A stretch of DNA of 64,000 bases from Adiantum capillus-veneris (taxonomy: Eukaryota; Streptophyta; Polypodiopsida; Polypodiales; Pteridaceae). Below are positions 46,049-56,155 of this stretch, piece by piece. The position numbers and the translations under genes are program-made. The notes under the pieces were generated by a model that was given only the letters and a program-made list of their open reading frames with translations, was not told where the DNA came from and ran no database searches. Location of the stretch: contig CM043951.1 of assembly GCA_014529385.2 (NCBI GenBank), positions 111,247,469 through 111,311,468 on the forward strand. Direction: 5' to 3'. Each line of letters opens with the position of its first letter. Position 1 is the first letter of the stretch.

Positions 46049-47140
46049 TGGCTGAAAACAATAACACAGATGTGTTCAAGATGTTTACTGCTGCTGAGGA
46101 CAGGTTGGATGGGGACAACTACCCTATGTGGGCTTATATTGATGCAACGTGTTCTTGTGTCAAAGGGCGTCTGGAACATTGTGCAGGGCATTGATGTACG
46201 TACTGGTTCTGAGGATGTAGGCAACGTTGAGGATGTTGTAGGTCTTGCTGTTGTTAGATTTTTTTTGCCTACGACAGAACAAGCTCGTTGGGATGTTAAG
46301 GATGCGCAGGCTCATGCAGTGATTGCGTTGTCTGTGAAGCACACCATTGTTCCTCACATCTGTTCAACAAAATCTACAAAACAGGCTTGGGACATTTTGG
46401 CTAGTCTTTATGCAAGTCGCAATGAGGCTAAAATTGCTTTGTTGCGTAAAGAGCTGGAGTCGAAGATTATGCATGAGGAAGATGATATGGACACTTTCCT
46501 TGCTAGTGTCAAGGATATCAATGAGCAACTCATTTTTGCATTTCTGCAGGTGAATTTATTTCAGATAGTTCCCTTGTGTAGACTGTTCTTGATGCCTTAC
46601 CAGATTCTTACAAGACTTTTGCTAGTGCTTGGAGACTTATGACCCAAGGAAATCCTGAAGTTGTCAAGTTTGATGCATTATGCACATTGCTGTTGCAAGA
46701 GTCACTTTCCATAAAACACAGGACTAGGCAGCGTGCAGTTGAACAGGCTTTTATTGCTTCTCAAAGAAAGGGTGGTAACAACAATGTAGCCACTTCTTAT
46801 GGTTCTGCTGCGAGTAGCAAAAATACTGCTCCTAATTCTTCTATTGGCAACACTTCATCTGGAAATTCTGGTGATAAGGGCAAGAAAAAGATGCGTTGAC
46901 ATTATTGTAAAGCTAATGATCACTTGATCAAGCAGTGTCCTAAGTTGAAGGAAAAAGAGGCTAAGAAGAAAGAGGGTGGTTCCACTGCAAATGCTGGTTC
47001 CACTACAAATGCAGCCATTGTTGAGTCTTCTGTAAAAGGAGACTGTAATATTGATGTTGATGCAGAATGGGCTTTTATTGCAGAGTGCACTTACAATCCT
47101 ATTGTCCATGATGCATTCTTGTCAATTGCTGCAGATTCAC
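46049..47140 (+). pseudogene. Copia 3 Gag remnant
   Basis: The start is MAENNNTDVFKMFTAAEDRL at 46049, with LDGDNYPMWAYI as in copia Gag proteins. A frameshift near 46165 moves reading into the frame that ends at 46642, covering TKQAWDILASLYASRNEAK and the helical Gag core. Further shifts follow near 46560 and 46630. The zinc knuckle reads HYCKANDHLIKQC (about 46902-46940), with a TGA where its first Cys should be near. A Lys/Glu-rich tail follows. It is non-functional. Confidence 0.85.
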
Positions 47141-48480
47141 ATGTGTGGTATTTCGAAGTGGTGCTACAAAGCACATTATCTCACATCGTGAATTGTTTAC
47201 CTCTCTCGAGTCTGTCCCTCATGGGAATTCAGTCACTTGTGCCAACAATGCCTCTTATCCAGTTCAAGGAGTTGGGAAGATTGTGCTTACTGCTGCTAAT
47301 GGCAGTTCTTTCACACTTGTTGATGCACTTTATGTACCTGGGATCAAGAAAAATCTCTTGTCTGGATCTGTACTTGCTAGACTTGGACTTGTAGTCAAAT
47401 TTTTGAATGATAGATGTACAGTTCATGATCTCAGTTTTGGTGATGAAATTGCTGCATCTGGCCTTTTGTACCGTGGGCTATATAAGCTCATTTTGTATGA
47501 CAAGTGCGGAAAAAAATTTGCAAATACTGTTGCAAATTCAAGGGCTATTTCAGATGCAAAACTTTGGCATGCACGTTTTGGTCATCTGAATTTTGCCAGT
47601 TTGCTGCGTTTGCAGAAATCTGATATGGTTGCTTCTTTGCCACCTCTTGAAGCACCTATCAAACATGTTTGTGAAGGATGTATTTTGGGTAAGATACAGC
47701 GTTCTAAGTTTTCAAAGGGTGGTTCAGTTCGGGCCACATGCAGGTTGCAGCTTGTGCATAATGATGTTTGTGGGCCCATGCAAACTCCGTCCTTGGGCAA
47801 TTGCCTATACTTCGTGACTTTCATTGATGATTACTCTAGGCATGCATGGGTACTTCCAATTAAAGCGAAGTGTGAAGTTTTTATGTGCTTCAAACAATTT
47901 CTGGCTATGGCTGAAAATGTATCAAAATGTACTATGGGCACCCTCCATTCCGATCGAGGGGGGGAGTATATGTCTCATGAATTTAATGCATTTCTGTCTA
48001 GTCGTGGGATAAAACACCAATGTACAGTGCCTTATACACCTTAGCAAAATGCTGTTGCTGAGAGGAAAAATATGTCACTTACGGAAATGGCACGATGCAT
48101 GTATGGTCAAAATTCAAGCTTTTCCGCATTCGTTTCGGCTTGAGGCCATCATGTGTGCCACTTATGTACTAAACACGTGTCCTATGAAAGCTTTGCAGTC
48201 TTTTACTCCATATGAATCATGGCATGATAGAAAGCCTTCTATTGAGCACATGCGTGTTTTTGGTTGTTTGGCATATGCTTTGGTGCCACAAGTGCAGCGC
48301 AGAAAATTGGATGATAAGGCTGTCAAATGTATTTTTTTTGGTTATAGTGCTGAAAGCAAAGGTTACAGGTTGTATCATCCGCAAACAAAACGTATTCTGG
48401 TTTCTCGGGATGTAGTGTTTGTGGAAGATTCTGTTCAGCCCTTGCTGTCATGTACTAGAGACAGTAATGTAAGCTCATAG
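47141..48480 (+). pseudogene. Copia 3 protease and integrase
   Basis: The protease motif is VFRSGATKHI near 47145-47175, where the catalytic Asp of DSGA is Arg. Integrase has KLWHARFGHLNF (near 47560), CEGCILGK (near 47670), VHNDVCGPMQ (near 47755), TLHSDRGGEY (near 47942) and, after a TAG at 48042, QNAVAERKN. Reading shifts and then gives KALQSFTPYESWHDRKPS and RVFGCLAYALVP up to 48480. The integrase DDE residues remain but the frame does not. Confidence 0.88.
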
Positions 48481-48656
48481 GACATTTATGACACTTTGTT
48501 GCCTCTTTTGAGTGGTGGAAATACGAATGTAAGTTCCAATGAGGCAAATGTACAGCTATGGGGTTTTTTGAAAATGTTCTAGATCAGCCTATTACTGATG
48601 CAGATTTACATGATGTACTTGATGAGGAAAGGGTTGAAAATGAGTAGACTAGAGGT

Positions 48657-50300
48657 ATGCCAAAATGGCTAGTGCACACTTTGCGCGACAGTAAATTGGA
48701 TGCACCGTTGTCTAGTCATACTCGTTCACGCTCTCCCCATGCATCTTATGCATCAGATTGTTATGCTTTGGCTATGTCTAGCTTACATGATGTTGAGGAG
48801 CCTTTGTCTTTTGATGAAGCACAGAAATCAGAAAATTGGATGGCTGCCATACAATCAGAATATGATGCACTTATAGAAAATGACACATGGACATTATGTG
48901 ATTTGCCTCCTAGCAAAAAGGCCATTGGTATGAAGTGGGTTTACAAGTTGAAACGCAAGCCGAATGGTGAGATCGATCGCCATAAGGCTCGACTTGTTGC
49001 AAAGGGTTATGCACAGCAAAAAGGCATTGATTATGAAGAGACTTTTGCTCTCACTTGTCGTATGACTACTGTGCGTTTTCTATGTGCATTGGCAACTCAT
49101 TTTGGTTGGGATGTACATCAATCAGTCATTGTTACTGCTTTCTTGAATGGTGACATATTTGAGGAAGTTTATGTAACGCAGCTTCGCGGTTTTGTCATAA
49201 AAGGACAAGAGGAAAAAGTGTGCAGATGTAAGAAGGATTTGTATGGGTTGAAGCAATCTCCTCGTGCTTGGTATGAGAAAGCTGACACTCATTTGGTTAA
49301 ACGAGGCTTTCGTAACAGTCCAACAGAAAGCACATTGTATGTAAAGCATGAGGGTGATGTACTTCTCATTGTGGTTCTTTATGTCGATGATTTTCTAATC
49401 AGTGGACCAAATGAGAGACATATTGCTGAATTTAAGGCTGATTTGAATGCCACTTTCAAGATGAAAGATTTCGGGCTGTTGCATCATTACTTGGGTATAC
49501 AGTTTAAGCAGTGTGATGGTGGTATTGCCTTGTGTCAAAAAAGTTACATAGAGACATTGATATGTAAGTCTGGACTTGAGGATTGCAAACCTATTGCCAC
49601 TCCCATGGAAACAAGTTTGAAGTTGAGTCTACATGATGCTGGTGATCCTACTGATGTCACTCTTTATCAAACTGCTATTGGCTGCCTCATTTATGTATGC
49701 AACACGAGGCCGGATATTCAGTTTGCAGTCTCACAGGTCAGCAGATTTATGCATAGCCCAGGGTCTAAGCATTGGCAGGCTATCAAGAGGATTTTCCGCT
49801 ACCTTAGTGTCACTTTACATCTTGGCTTGTTTTATCCCAAGCGGGGATCATTGCAGCCAGACTTACATGCTTTTTCGGGCTCAGATTGGGCTGGTTGTTT
49901 TGACACGTGAGTGTTCACAAGTGGTTTTTGTTTCATGCTTGGTAGTTCATGTATATCATGGTTGAGCAAGAAGCAACCTACTGTGGCCACTTCGAGTTGT
50001 GAGGCTGAGTACAGGGCAATCTTCACAGCTACGGTTGAGTGTGTATGGCTCAGACGCCTTATGACTGATTTGGGTGCTGAACACGACATTGCCAACACTA
50101 TCTACACTGACAGTTAGAGCGCATTGGCAGTTGCGAGGAACCCAATTTTTCATGATCGCACAAAGCACATCGAGGTGCATTACCACTATGTGAGGGAGAG
50201 GCTCTCAGCAGGAGAGATGAGCTTGGCTTACATGCCAACATAGGACAACCTTGCAGATATTTTCACAAAGGCATTGTCTCGTGAGAAGCTTGAAGCTTTC
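48657..50300 (+). pseudogene. Copia 3 reverse transcriptase and RNase H
   Basis: A 417-codon open frame (48657-49910) covers RT: WTLCDLPPSKKAIGMKWVYK, HKARLVAKGYAQQKGIDYEE and the LYVDDFLISG box (near 49385). The usual MDVKTAFLNG reads SVIVTAFLNG near 49125, so the first catalytic Asp is lost. TGA at 49908-49910 fits CGA-to-TGA. RNase H continues in another frame with SSCEAEYRAI (near 49996), DS then TAG (50115), NPIFHDRTKHIEVHYHYV and DNLADIFTKAL (near 50246). It is dead despite the long frame. Confidence 0.92.
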
Positions 50301-50410
50301 CGCAAAGCTTTGGGCTTACTCCCTTTGTGGACTGATCATGTCCTTAGGGCATGGCACTTCCCTTTACTCATGTGCCAGCTCTCGTTCACCGCATCACTCC
50401 AGGGGGGATT

Positions 50411-50651
50411 TGTTACCATATACATGTGGTAGTGATGTGTGTGAACACACTAGGACCGCCGGGGCATTTTTTCCCTCTTTAGGAGGTTTCCCCCCCCCCC
50501 CCCCCCCCCCCGAGAATTGTATATACGCCCATCACTCTAGGGCTATCTATCTTTCCATTGCACACTAAGTAATACACTCTCTATTGTGTGCCTTGAGCTT
50601 CCTTCGTCTTCTCCAAGATGTGTGTGTTTCTCTGCAATCCTAATTCCAACA
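50411..50651 (+). repeat. 3' LTR of copia 3 with expanded poly(C) tract
   Basis: This is 241 bp. A run of about 20 C (about 50490-50510) replaces the short CCCCCC of the 5' LTR. Confidence 0.9.
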
Positions 50652-50656
50652 AATAG

Positions 50657-50972
50657 CTGCAATTCCTTGCACACTTCTTTTGCTAACAGAGACTAGCTTT
50701 TTTGGAGCTCTTGAGAGATACCCCAAATTCAAAAGCTTGTAACTCTCTCGTCTGTTGTCGGAATCAAGCATATGGATACTCTACGGAGGTCTACACGACA
50801 TGAGATTCATATTTATGGTCTTGTTTTTCAGCAATTTTAATCATGGTTTGGGTTGGGGCTCTATTCCGCTCGACTTTACAGGTGTTCGCATAGGTGTTTT
50901 CCACAGCTTTATGGTGTTTCCTTTCGACGATGTGGTAGGCTATAGAGGTTCTTGTTTTCCTTCTTGTTTGCA
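50657..50972 (+). repeat. 3' LTR of gypsy A, third and last segment
   Basis: It aligns with 2911-3236 and ends TTTGCA at 50972. The outer TSD cannot be checked because the matching left flank is outside the window. Confidence 0.83.
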
Positions 50973-52939
50973 GCTAACAATGTTAATAATAGAAGTGTCC
51001 TGAAGATAGAGCCACGTAAGATGCAAGATTGACGACCACAATATAAATAGCAAAAAACTAATTTTGCTCAAAAAACATGACGCCAGAATTAGAAAAATGA
51101 TCACGGACGCTTCACGAAGACACACGAGGACGAGAGTTGCGTCAAGCTCAATTGTAGTAAAAAGAATCATAAATTTTTGATGGGAACTCCAATTGACGCA
51201 AACCTAGAACTCAAATGAAGAGCTCGAGGAGACACAACACAAAGATGAAAACATGAAGGCTATGGTCAAATCGTATCATGGGTAATATGAAAGGGTTAAT
51301 AGATGAGTTAATGGTATTCAATCTTGGCTGACCAAATAGGCTACGGATTGTTCTTTGGAATTGTAGTTTTGTGCTTACCATAATATATATGTTTTATCTA
51401 GTGATTGGGATTAATTGTGTATACAAATCCTCTTGGTTCATAGAAAAATAATTACACTTACATCAAAAGAAAAGTTATAGTCTATAAGAGGTAGTATGAT
51501 GGGATCCGGTGGAAGAAGTATTTCATTGAGCCTTTCTGGGCCAAAGAGAAACACTGTATGTTGTTGAAAGTGTATTTTACGGCTAATCCATACGTTCATT
51601 CTAAATGTGGATTATTCATCTACGATAACTCTAGTATGTGCAAAATATAGATATGAGAGAAGAGAAGAGAATTTCCCTCCCAAGCCCTATTCTTGCCCGT
51701 AGGCAATAAGGGAGAGATGTACCTGTACCAAGGAGAACCTAAAAGTTGTAGAGAGAATGGATTTTTAAGAGTGACAGAGATAGGTTTGGTTAAGGAGAGG
51801 AGATTAGATATATATATATGCTAGATTAGAGATGAAAAAAAAACAACAAGAAATCAAGGAAACATCAATGTAGAACACATCTGACTTGACAAACCCTTCG
51901 ACACCATTATTGATGGAGAGAGAAGAAGAAGGAAGAATTAAACTTTGATTGATACACCAAGTCCAGGACCTTCTTTGGTTAGAGTTAATCTTCCAAGGAT
52001 AGCGTACAAGAATGGCTAGTCTTTCTCTAGGAGAAAGTGTAGGCTTAGGCTTATGTTAATGGCTAAGTACAATTAGGCATTACTACTCACTCCCTCAAGA
52101 ATTCCTCTCATCAATGGCGTGAATGGTTTTCAAGGAATAAGAGGTCCCTTTTATTAGGTGAAAGGAATCCCCAAGGGTTTACACAAGAAGAGAAGAGCCA
52201 GTGTGAACAGAAACTAGAAAAGTTGGAAATGAGTTGTCCCTGCATGATGTGGGCAGACTGGGGCTCCAAATAAAAAAGTAAAAATATGGGCAAAAAATTC
52301 AGCTCATTACCTACGACTCATATTGTATATACTTTTTCGAATTCGGATTAGAACCTTGTATAAAAAATTCATCAAAATAGGGTACAGTTTTGGCAACAAA
52401 AGTCTTTTTGTGGTCCCATTAGCCTAGACTTTTATTTGATTCCAATGGACACCTCATGCCATATGAAAGCATGACATTGCTCCTTGACAAAGTTTTGTAA
52501 CCATCCTTGCAATAATGCATTAAAATAGGGGTATCTTTGATAATCATGGAAGTTAGTGTCCCACTAGCATTTGATTTCTTCCTAGTAGCTATTTAAAAGA
52601 AATATAAGAAAAATACATAGAATATATATATATTAAAATTTACCCTAGATAAAGGATCTAGCTTGGGTGTAAGATGATAATGACATAGTAGAAATAAAGA
52701 ATCAATGCTTTTTGCCCCAAGTTAAAGAGGCGGAGCTATTGACGCTTTTTCCAAAGTACTTTTTGACGGTAAAGTAAGAATATGTTACCCTTGATATAAA
52801 TAATAGGATGGGATAGAAAGCATATTATTATACTTAAATATGCATATGTACATTATAGGAAATATAATTATGTGTCTAAAAAATGGCAAGATAGATCTTG
52901 TAGCATGTGTTCCCACTATGTACGTGTCAGAGCACGACA
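50973..52939. other. AT-rich stretch without a gene; right part probably the 3' LTR of gypsy E
   Basis: No frame with a recognisable motif was found on either strand. Read on the minus strand, TGTCGTGCTCTGACACG starts at 52939 directly after the purine tract TTTAGAGGGGGTGGA, as expected for the gypsy E 3' LTR. The far end of that LTR could not be found, because no second copy lies in the window. Confidence 0.45.
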
Positions 52940-52997
52940 TCCACCCCCTCTAAACTTGCACATCCTCCGGTATGTGCCACATTATTTCTTTGTAAGA

Positions 52998-54262
52998 TCA
53001 GCCCTCTTGTACATATTCCTTGCTTTCTGCTTCACTGGATGATTCCAGAGCTTCATCTTCACTTTGATCTTCACGTGTGTTTTGCTCTTCTTCCTCATCA
53101 ACATCTTTTGGATCATTGTCTCCTCTTCTCTTAAACACTTTGATCCTTTTTCCTGCAATGAGAATATTTACTTCTGTACCATCTAGTTCAGACAAGCTGT
53201 ATGTAGCATTTTCATGCACATGCTTTACAACATACGGTCCAAACCATCTTTTTGAAAACTTTGGTTTTCAAGGCAACTATCATACACTAAAACCCAGTCA
53301 CCTTTGTCAATTGCTTTGCTCCTGAGCCGATGTCGCTTATCAAAGTAGTCCTTGTTTTTCAACCTTGCATTTTTGAGTTGTTCTTTTGCGGCCTCAATGT
53401 CTCCAGGTCTTCTCTCTAGTTGCCTTCTGCGCAATGCAAGGAGATATTCCCTGCTAAGACCCTCTTTTCAAGGTAGTACATTCCATGTGGAAATTGTATC
53501 TTCAATCGGCATGAGTCACTTTTGACCTTACATTAGCTCCACAGGCATGTAGCCAGTTACTGAGCTATGTGTTGTACGATCAGCCCATAAAGCATATGGT
53601 AACAATTTTGGCCACTCGCCAAATCTTCCTTCAGAAGCCTTGGCCAAAGCTTTGATGATAGGAGGATGCCCTCTTTCACTCTCTCCATTGCCTTCAGGGT
53701 TGTAAGCTATAGTAAGAGAAATCTTGATTCCTAATCTGGAAAAGAACTCCCTTACTTCCTCGGTATCCAATTCACCTCTGTCTGCAGTGATCTCTCCCAC
53801 ACAACCATAACAGCAAATCACCTCATCAAGAAGGAATTTGCACACAGCTTTTGTGGTTTTAGCTCTTAAATCTCTTCCTTCAACCTGGTTAGTTAGGTCC
53901 TCTCGTGCAAGAACCAAGTATCTCATCTGCCAGAGTTCTAATGGCATTGTGACTAGATCCACAATCCATTTATAGTGCATGGCTAGTGGATATATAGGGT
54001 GCAATCCATCGCGATGTCGGACATTTGAATACATTTGACAAGTTACACATGACTCTACAAACTGAGATACGTCTTTATACATACCCTTCCACCAGTATTT
54101 TTCTTTCAACTTGGAGAAGGTTGCCCACACACCCCTGTGTCTAGCCCATAGACTCTCATGAAACTCTTGCATGAGATTTACTTGAGTCTCTTTTTTACAT
54201 ATAACCCGTTGTGGTGTAGCACCCTTTTGTTTAGGATTCTTCCACACGTAACCATCCCTCAA
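52998..54262 (-). pseudogene. Gypsy E integrase and C-terminal tail
   Basis: The integrase zinc region reads WARHRGVWATFSKLKEKYWW and SCVTCQMY. The first Asp is in WIVDLVTMPLE (near 53955) and the second in EITADRGELD (near 53785). The third-residue region is NPEGNGESERGH (near 53680). The frame shifts near 53527. The tail at 53434-53225 has LVYDSCLENQ, and the next frame to 52998 ends in an acidic, Glu/Asp-rich stretch. I see no chromodomain. It once joined cDNA to the host genome. Confidence 0.83.
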
Positions 54263-54499
54263 AAAGTACCCATATGCTTTCCTGCGTATCCTCTTGAATT
54301 CTTGTTCAGACCATTCATCCTATTTTATTAGAGTACTCAAGTAGCTTCTAATAAGAATCCAATCACCTTCATAAAGATATTTCAAGAATAATTCAAAAAT
54401 ATTAGTCATGCAGACATTGTTACCTTTGACATGAGAGATAGAATATAACTTTGTGCCTACATCATCTCCCTCGTCAATCATCTATGACTCATCTTCATA

Positions 54500-56098
54500 C
54501 CTTTCCCTTGATAGCATATCTACCACTGATTTTCTTTACCTCCAATGTGCTTAAACTCTTGATTTAAGGACTTAATGTATGCAATCCACCGCAACATAGC
54601 AATGTCTGGCGTTGAGCAACTCGTTATCATCCCAAGAAGTGGTAGACAATTTGTTTCTACAACCACACATGCACCAATTAGGTACTCTTTCCCACTTTTC
54701 AAGGCTATAACCATACCCCATAACTCTCTCTTTATCTATGGATAGTTTCTTTGGCGAGCACTTAGTACCTTTGCTCCAAATCTTACCACATACCTGTGTC
54801 CTTCTTTGTCATCTTGCCCTATTCCCCATCCAATCCCTGTAGGACTAGTGTCTACTGTCACAATTACTGGCCTTTGACACTCTAGTAGTCTACCTTTCTA
54901 AAAATTGGTGATGATTGAAGCAAATCCTTTAGATTTCTCATGGCTTTTACATGTGCTTCTGTCCATTTAAACTTTTGATTCTTTCTAAGCAGTTGATAAA
55001 GAGGACCAGCTACATGTGCATAATGTGGAATCCAAATAACATAAAAGACAAATGCTCCTAAAAACCTCGGGGGGTGCACTATGTTATCATGTTAATGTAT
55101 AACGTGAGTCTGAAAGGAGGGGTTTTAAAATGCAAAAAATTTAGGCAATTTAACAGAGATACATTAAAATAAGGGGTTTTTAAATTCAATTTCGAAAAAA
55201 AATCCTAAAATAAGGGGTCATTTTATTCATTCAGACATGTTAAAAGAGGGGTTTTTTGAATACCCCGCGAATGCACATTATATAGGGGGGTACTGAATGC
55301 TGAACCCCCCGAGCTTAAAAACCTCATGACCTCAGTGATGCTAGTGCATGTTTCTTTCATTGTTTGGATGGCATCTACCTTTGTTGGACAAGGTTTTCTA
55401 CCATATGACCCGCACATGTGCCCCACAATGAGCACTTCATTGACACCAAACATAGACTTTTTCCCTGACAATGTAAGATTCACTTCTTCCAACCTAGACA
55501 AAATTTTATCACAATCATTTTTGTGATTTACCAAAAACCTGTGACATCCCCTGAGATCCAAAGCTTCATCTTTCTCACTTTCTTCACATCCTTTGATAAG
55601 CAAGTCATCAATGAAAGGCATTGTGATTTGATGAATAAAGTCATGTAAGACCTTATTCATCCCATTCATCATATGTACAACCGAGTTGGTTGCTCCCTAC
55701 GGAAAGGTACACATCCTTACTAAACCCAAAGGTGTCCTTATGGTTGTTAATTCTCTGCTTTTGATTGCAAACTGAAATTGATCATACCCTGAGTAGAGAT
55801 CCCCCATCGAGCAGATTGCCCTCCTTGCAAATGCCTCTGCAAACTCATCCACAATTGGACCTGTAGCTACATTTCTAATTGTCACCTTGTTCACTGGTAG
55901 AATATTTTGAATGAAGCGTAGAGCACCATTCTTCTTTGGAACTGTGAACCACCTGTTTGAGTATGGAGCACAAGAAGGCTCCAAAATTCCCATTTTGATC
56001 TTCTCATTCAGTAGCTCTACTAACTTTGGCAAACGAGCCTTTGGAACCGGAATAGGCTGCAGATTCCAAGGCACATGAGGTATTGTGAAAATTACCAT
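54500..56098 (-). pseudogene. Gypsy E reverse transcriptase and RNase H
   Basis: RT begins with FTVPKKNGALRFIQNILPVN (near 55945) and SMGDLYSGYDQFQFAI (near 55800). It continues at 55672-55313 with MPFIDDLLIKGCEE (near 55610). The frame then breaks at the small inverted-repeat element and resumes with LGAFVFYVIWIPHYAHVAGP (near 55060). RNase H-like pieces follow near 54880-54520. The two sides of the small element join in frame at RF-LG, which dates that insertion after gypsy E. Stops and shifts occur near 55690 and 54890. Confidence 0.84.
55066..55313. mobile_element. MITE-like element 1, 248 bp
   Basis: The ends are CTCGGGGGGTGCAC and the complement of CTCGGGGGGTTCAG. The flanks CCTAAAAAC (55057-55065) and CTTAAAAAC (55314-55322) form a 9-bp TSD with one mismatch. 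It interrupts the gypsy E RT. It has no coding capacity; the interior has AAAATAAGGGGT-like words. Confidence 0.75.
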
Positions 56099-56155
56099 AG
56101 GAGCTACAATAGAAGGATCAACACATCCTATCTCATGTGGCTCAAATGCAAAATC

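Larger units (their letters stand above)
45509..50651 (+). mobile_element. Copia 3: Ty1/copia element, complete but decayed
   Basis: The short LTRs at 45509-45774 and 50411-50651 both start TGTTACCATATACATG and end CCAACA. The flanking TSD is AATAG (45504-45508 and 50652-50656), with gypsy A LTR continuing on either side. The interior has copia order: gag, protease, integrase, RT, RNase H. Frames are broken at several points. Confidence 0.94.
2062..50972 (+). mobile_element. Gypsy A: outermost Ty3/gypsy (Tat-like) element of the nest
   Basis: Two diverged copies of one LTR bracket this span. The first is 2062-3236, with its outer end cut off by copia 1. The second is 31309-50972, split by copia 2 and copia 3. 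Between them lie gag-protease (3500-5716) and RT, RNase H, archaeal-type RNase H and integrase (28401-31290), separated by the 22.7-kb element B. Every reading frame is broken. It is the oldest unit here, because four elements inserted directly into it. Without inserts it would be roughly 8 kb. The order RT-RNH-aRNH-IN is the Tat-lineage arrangement (family knowledge). Confidence 0.88.

Noticed and set aside
54520-54714. Separate small gene opposite or within gypsy E
   Set aside because: It reads as RNase H-like gypsy E sequence (VVETNCLPLL, WIAYIKSLNQ) in the same order as the rest of pol.
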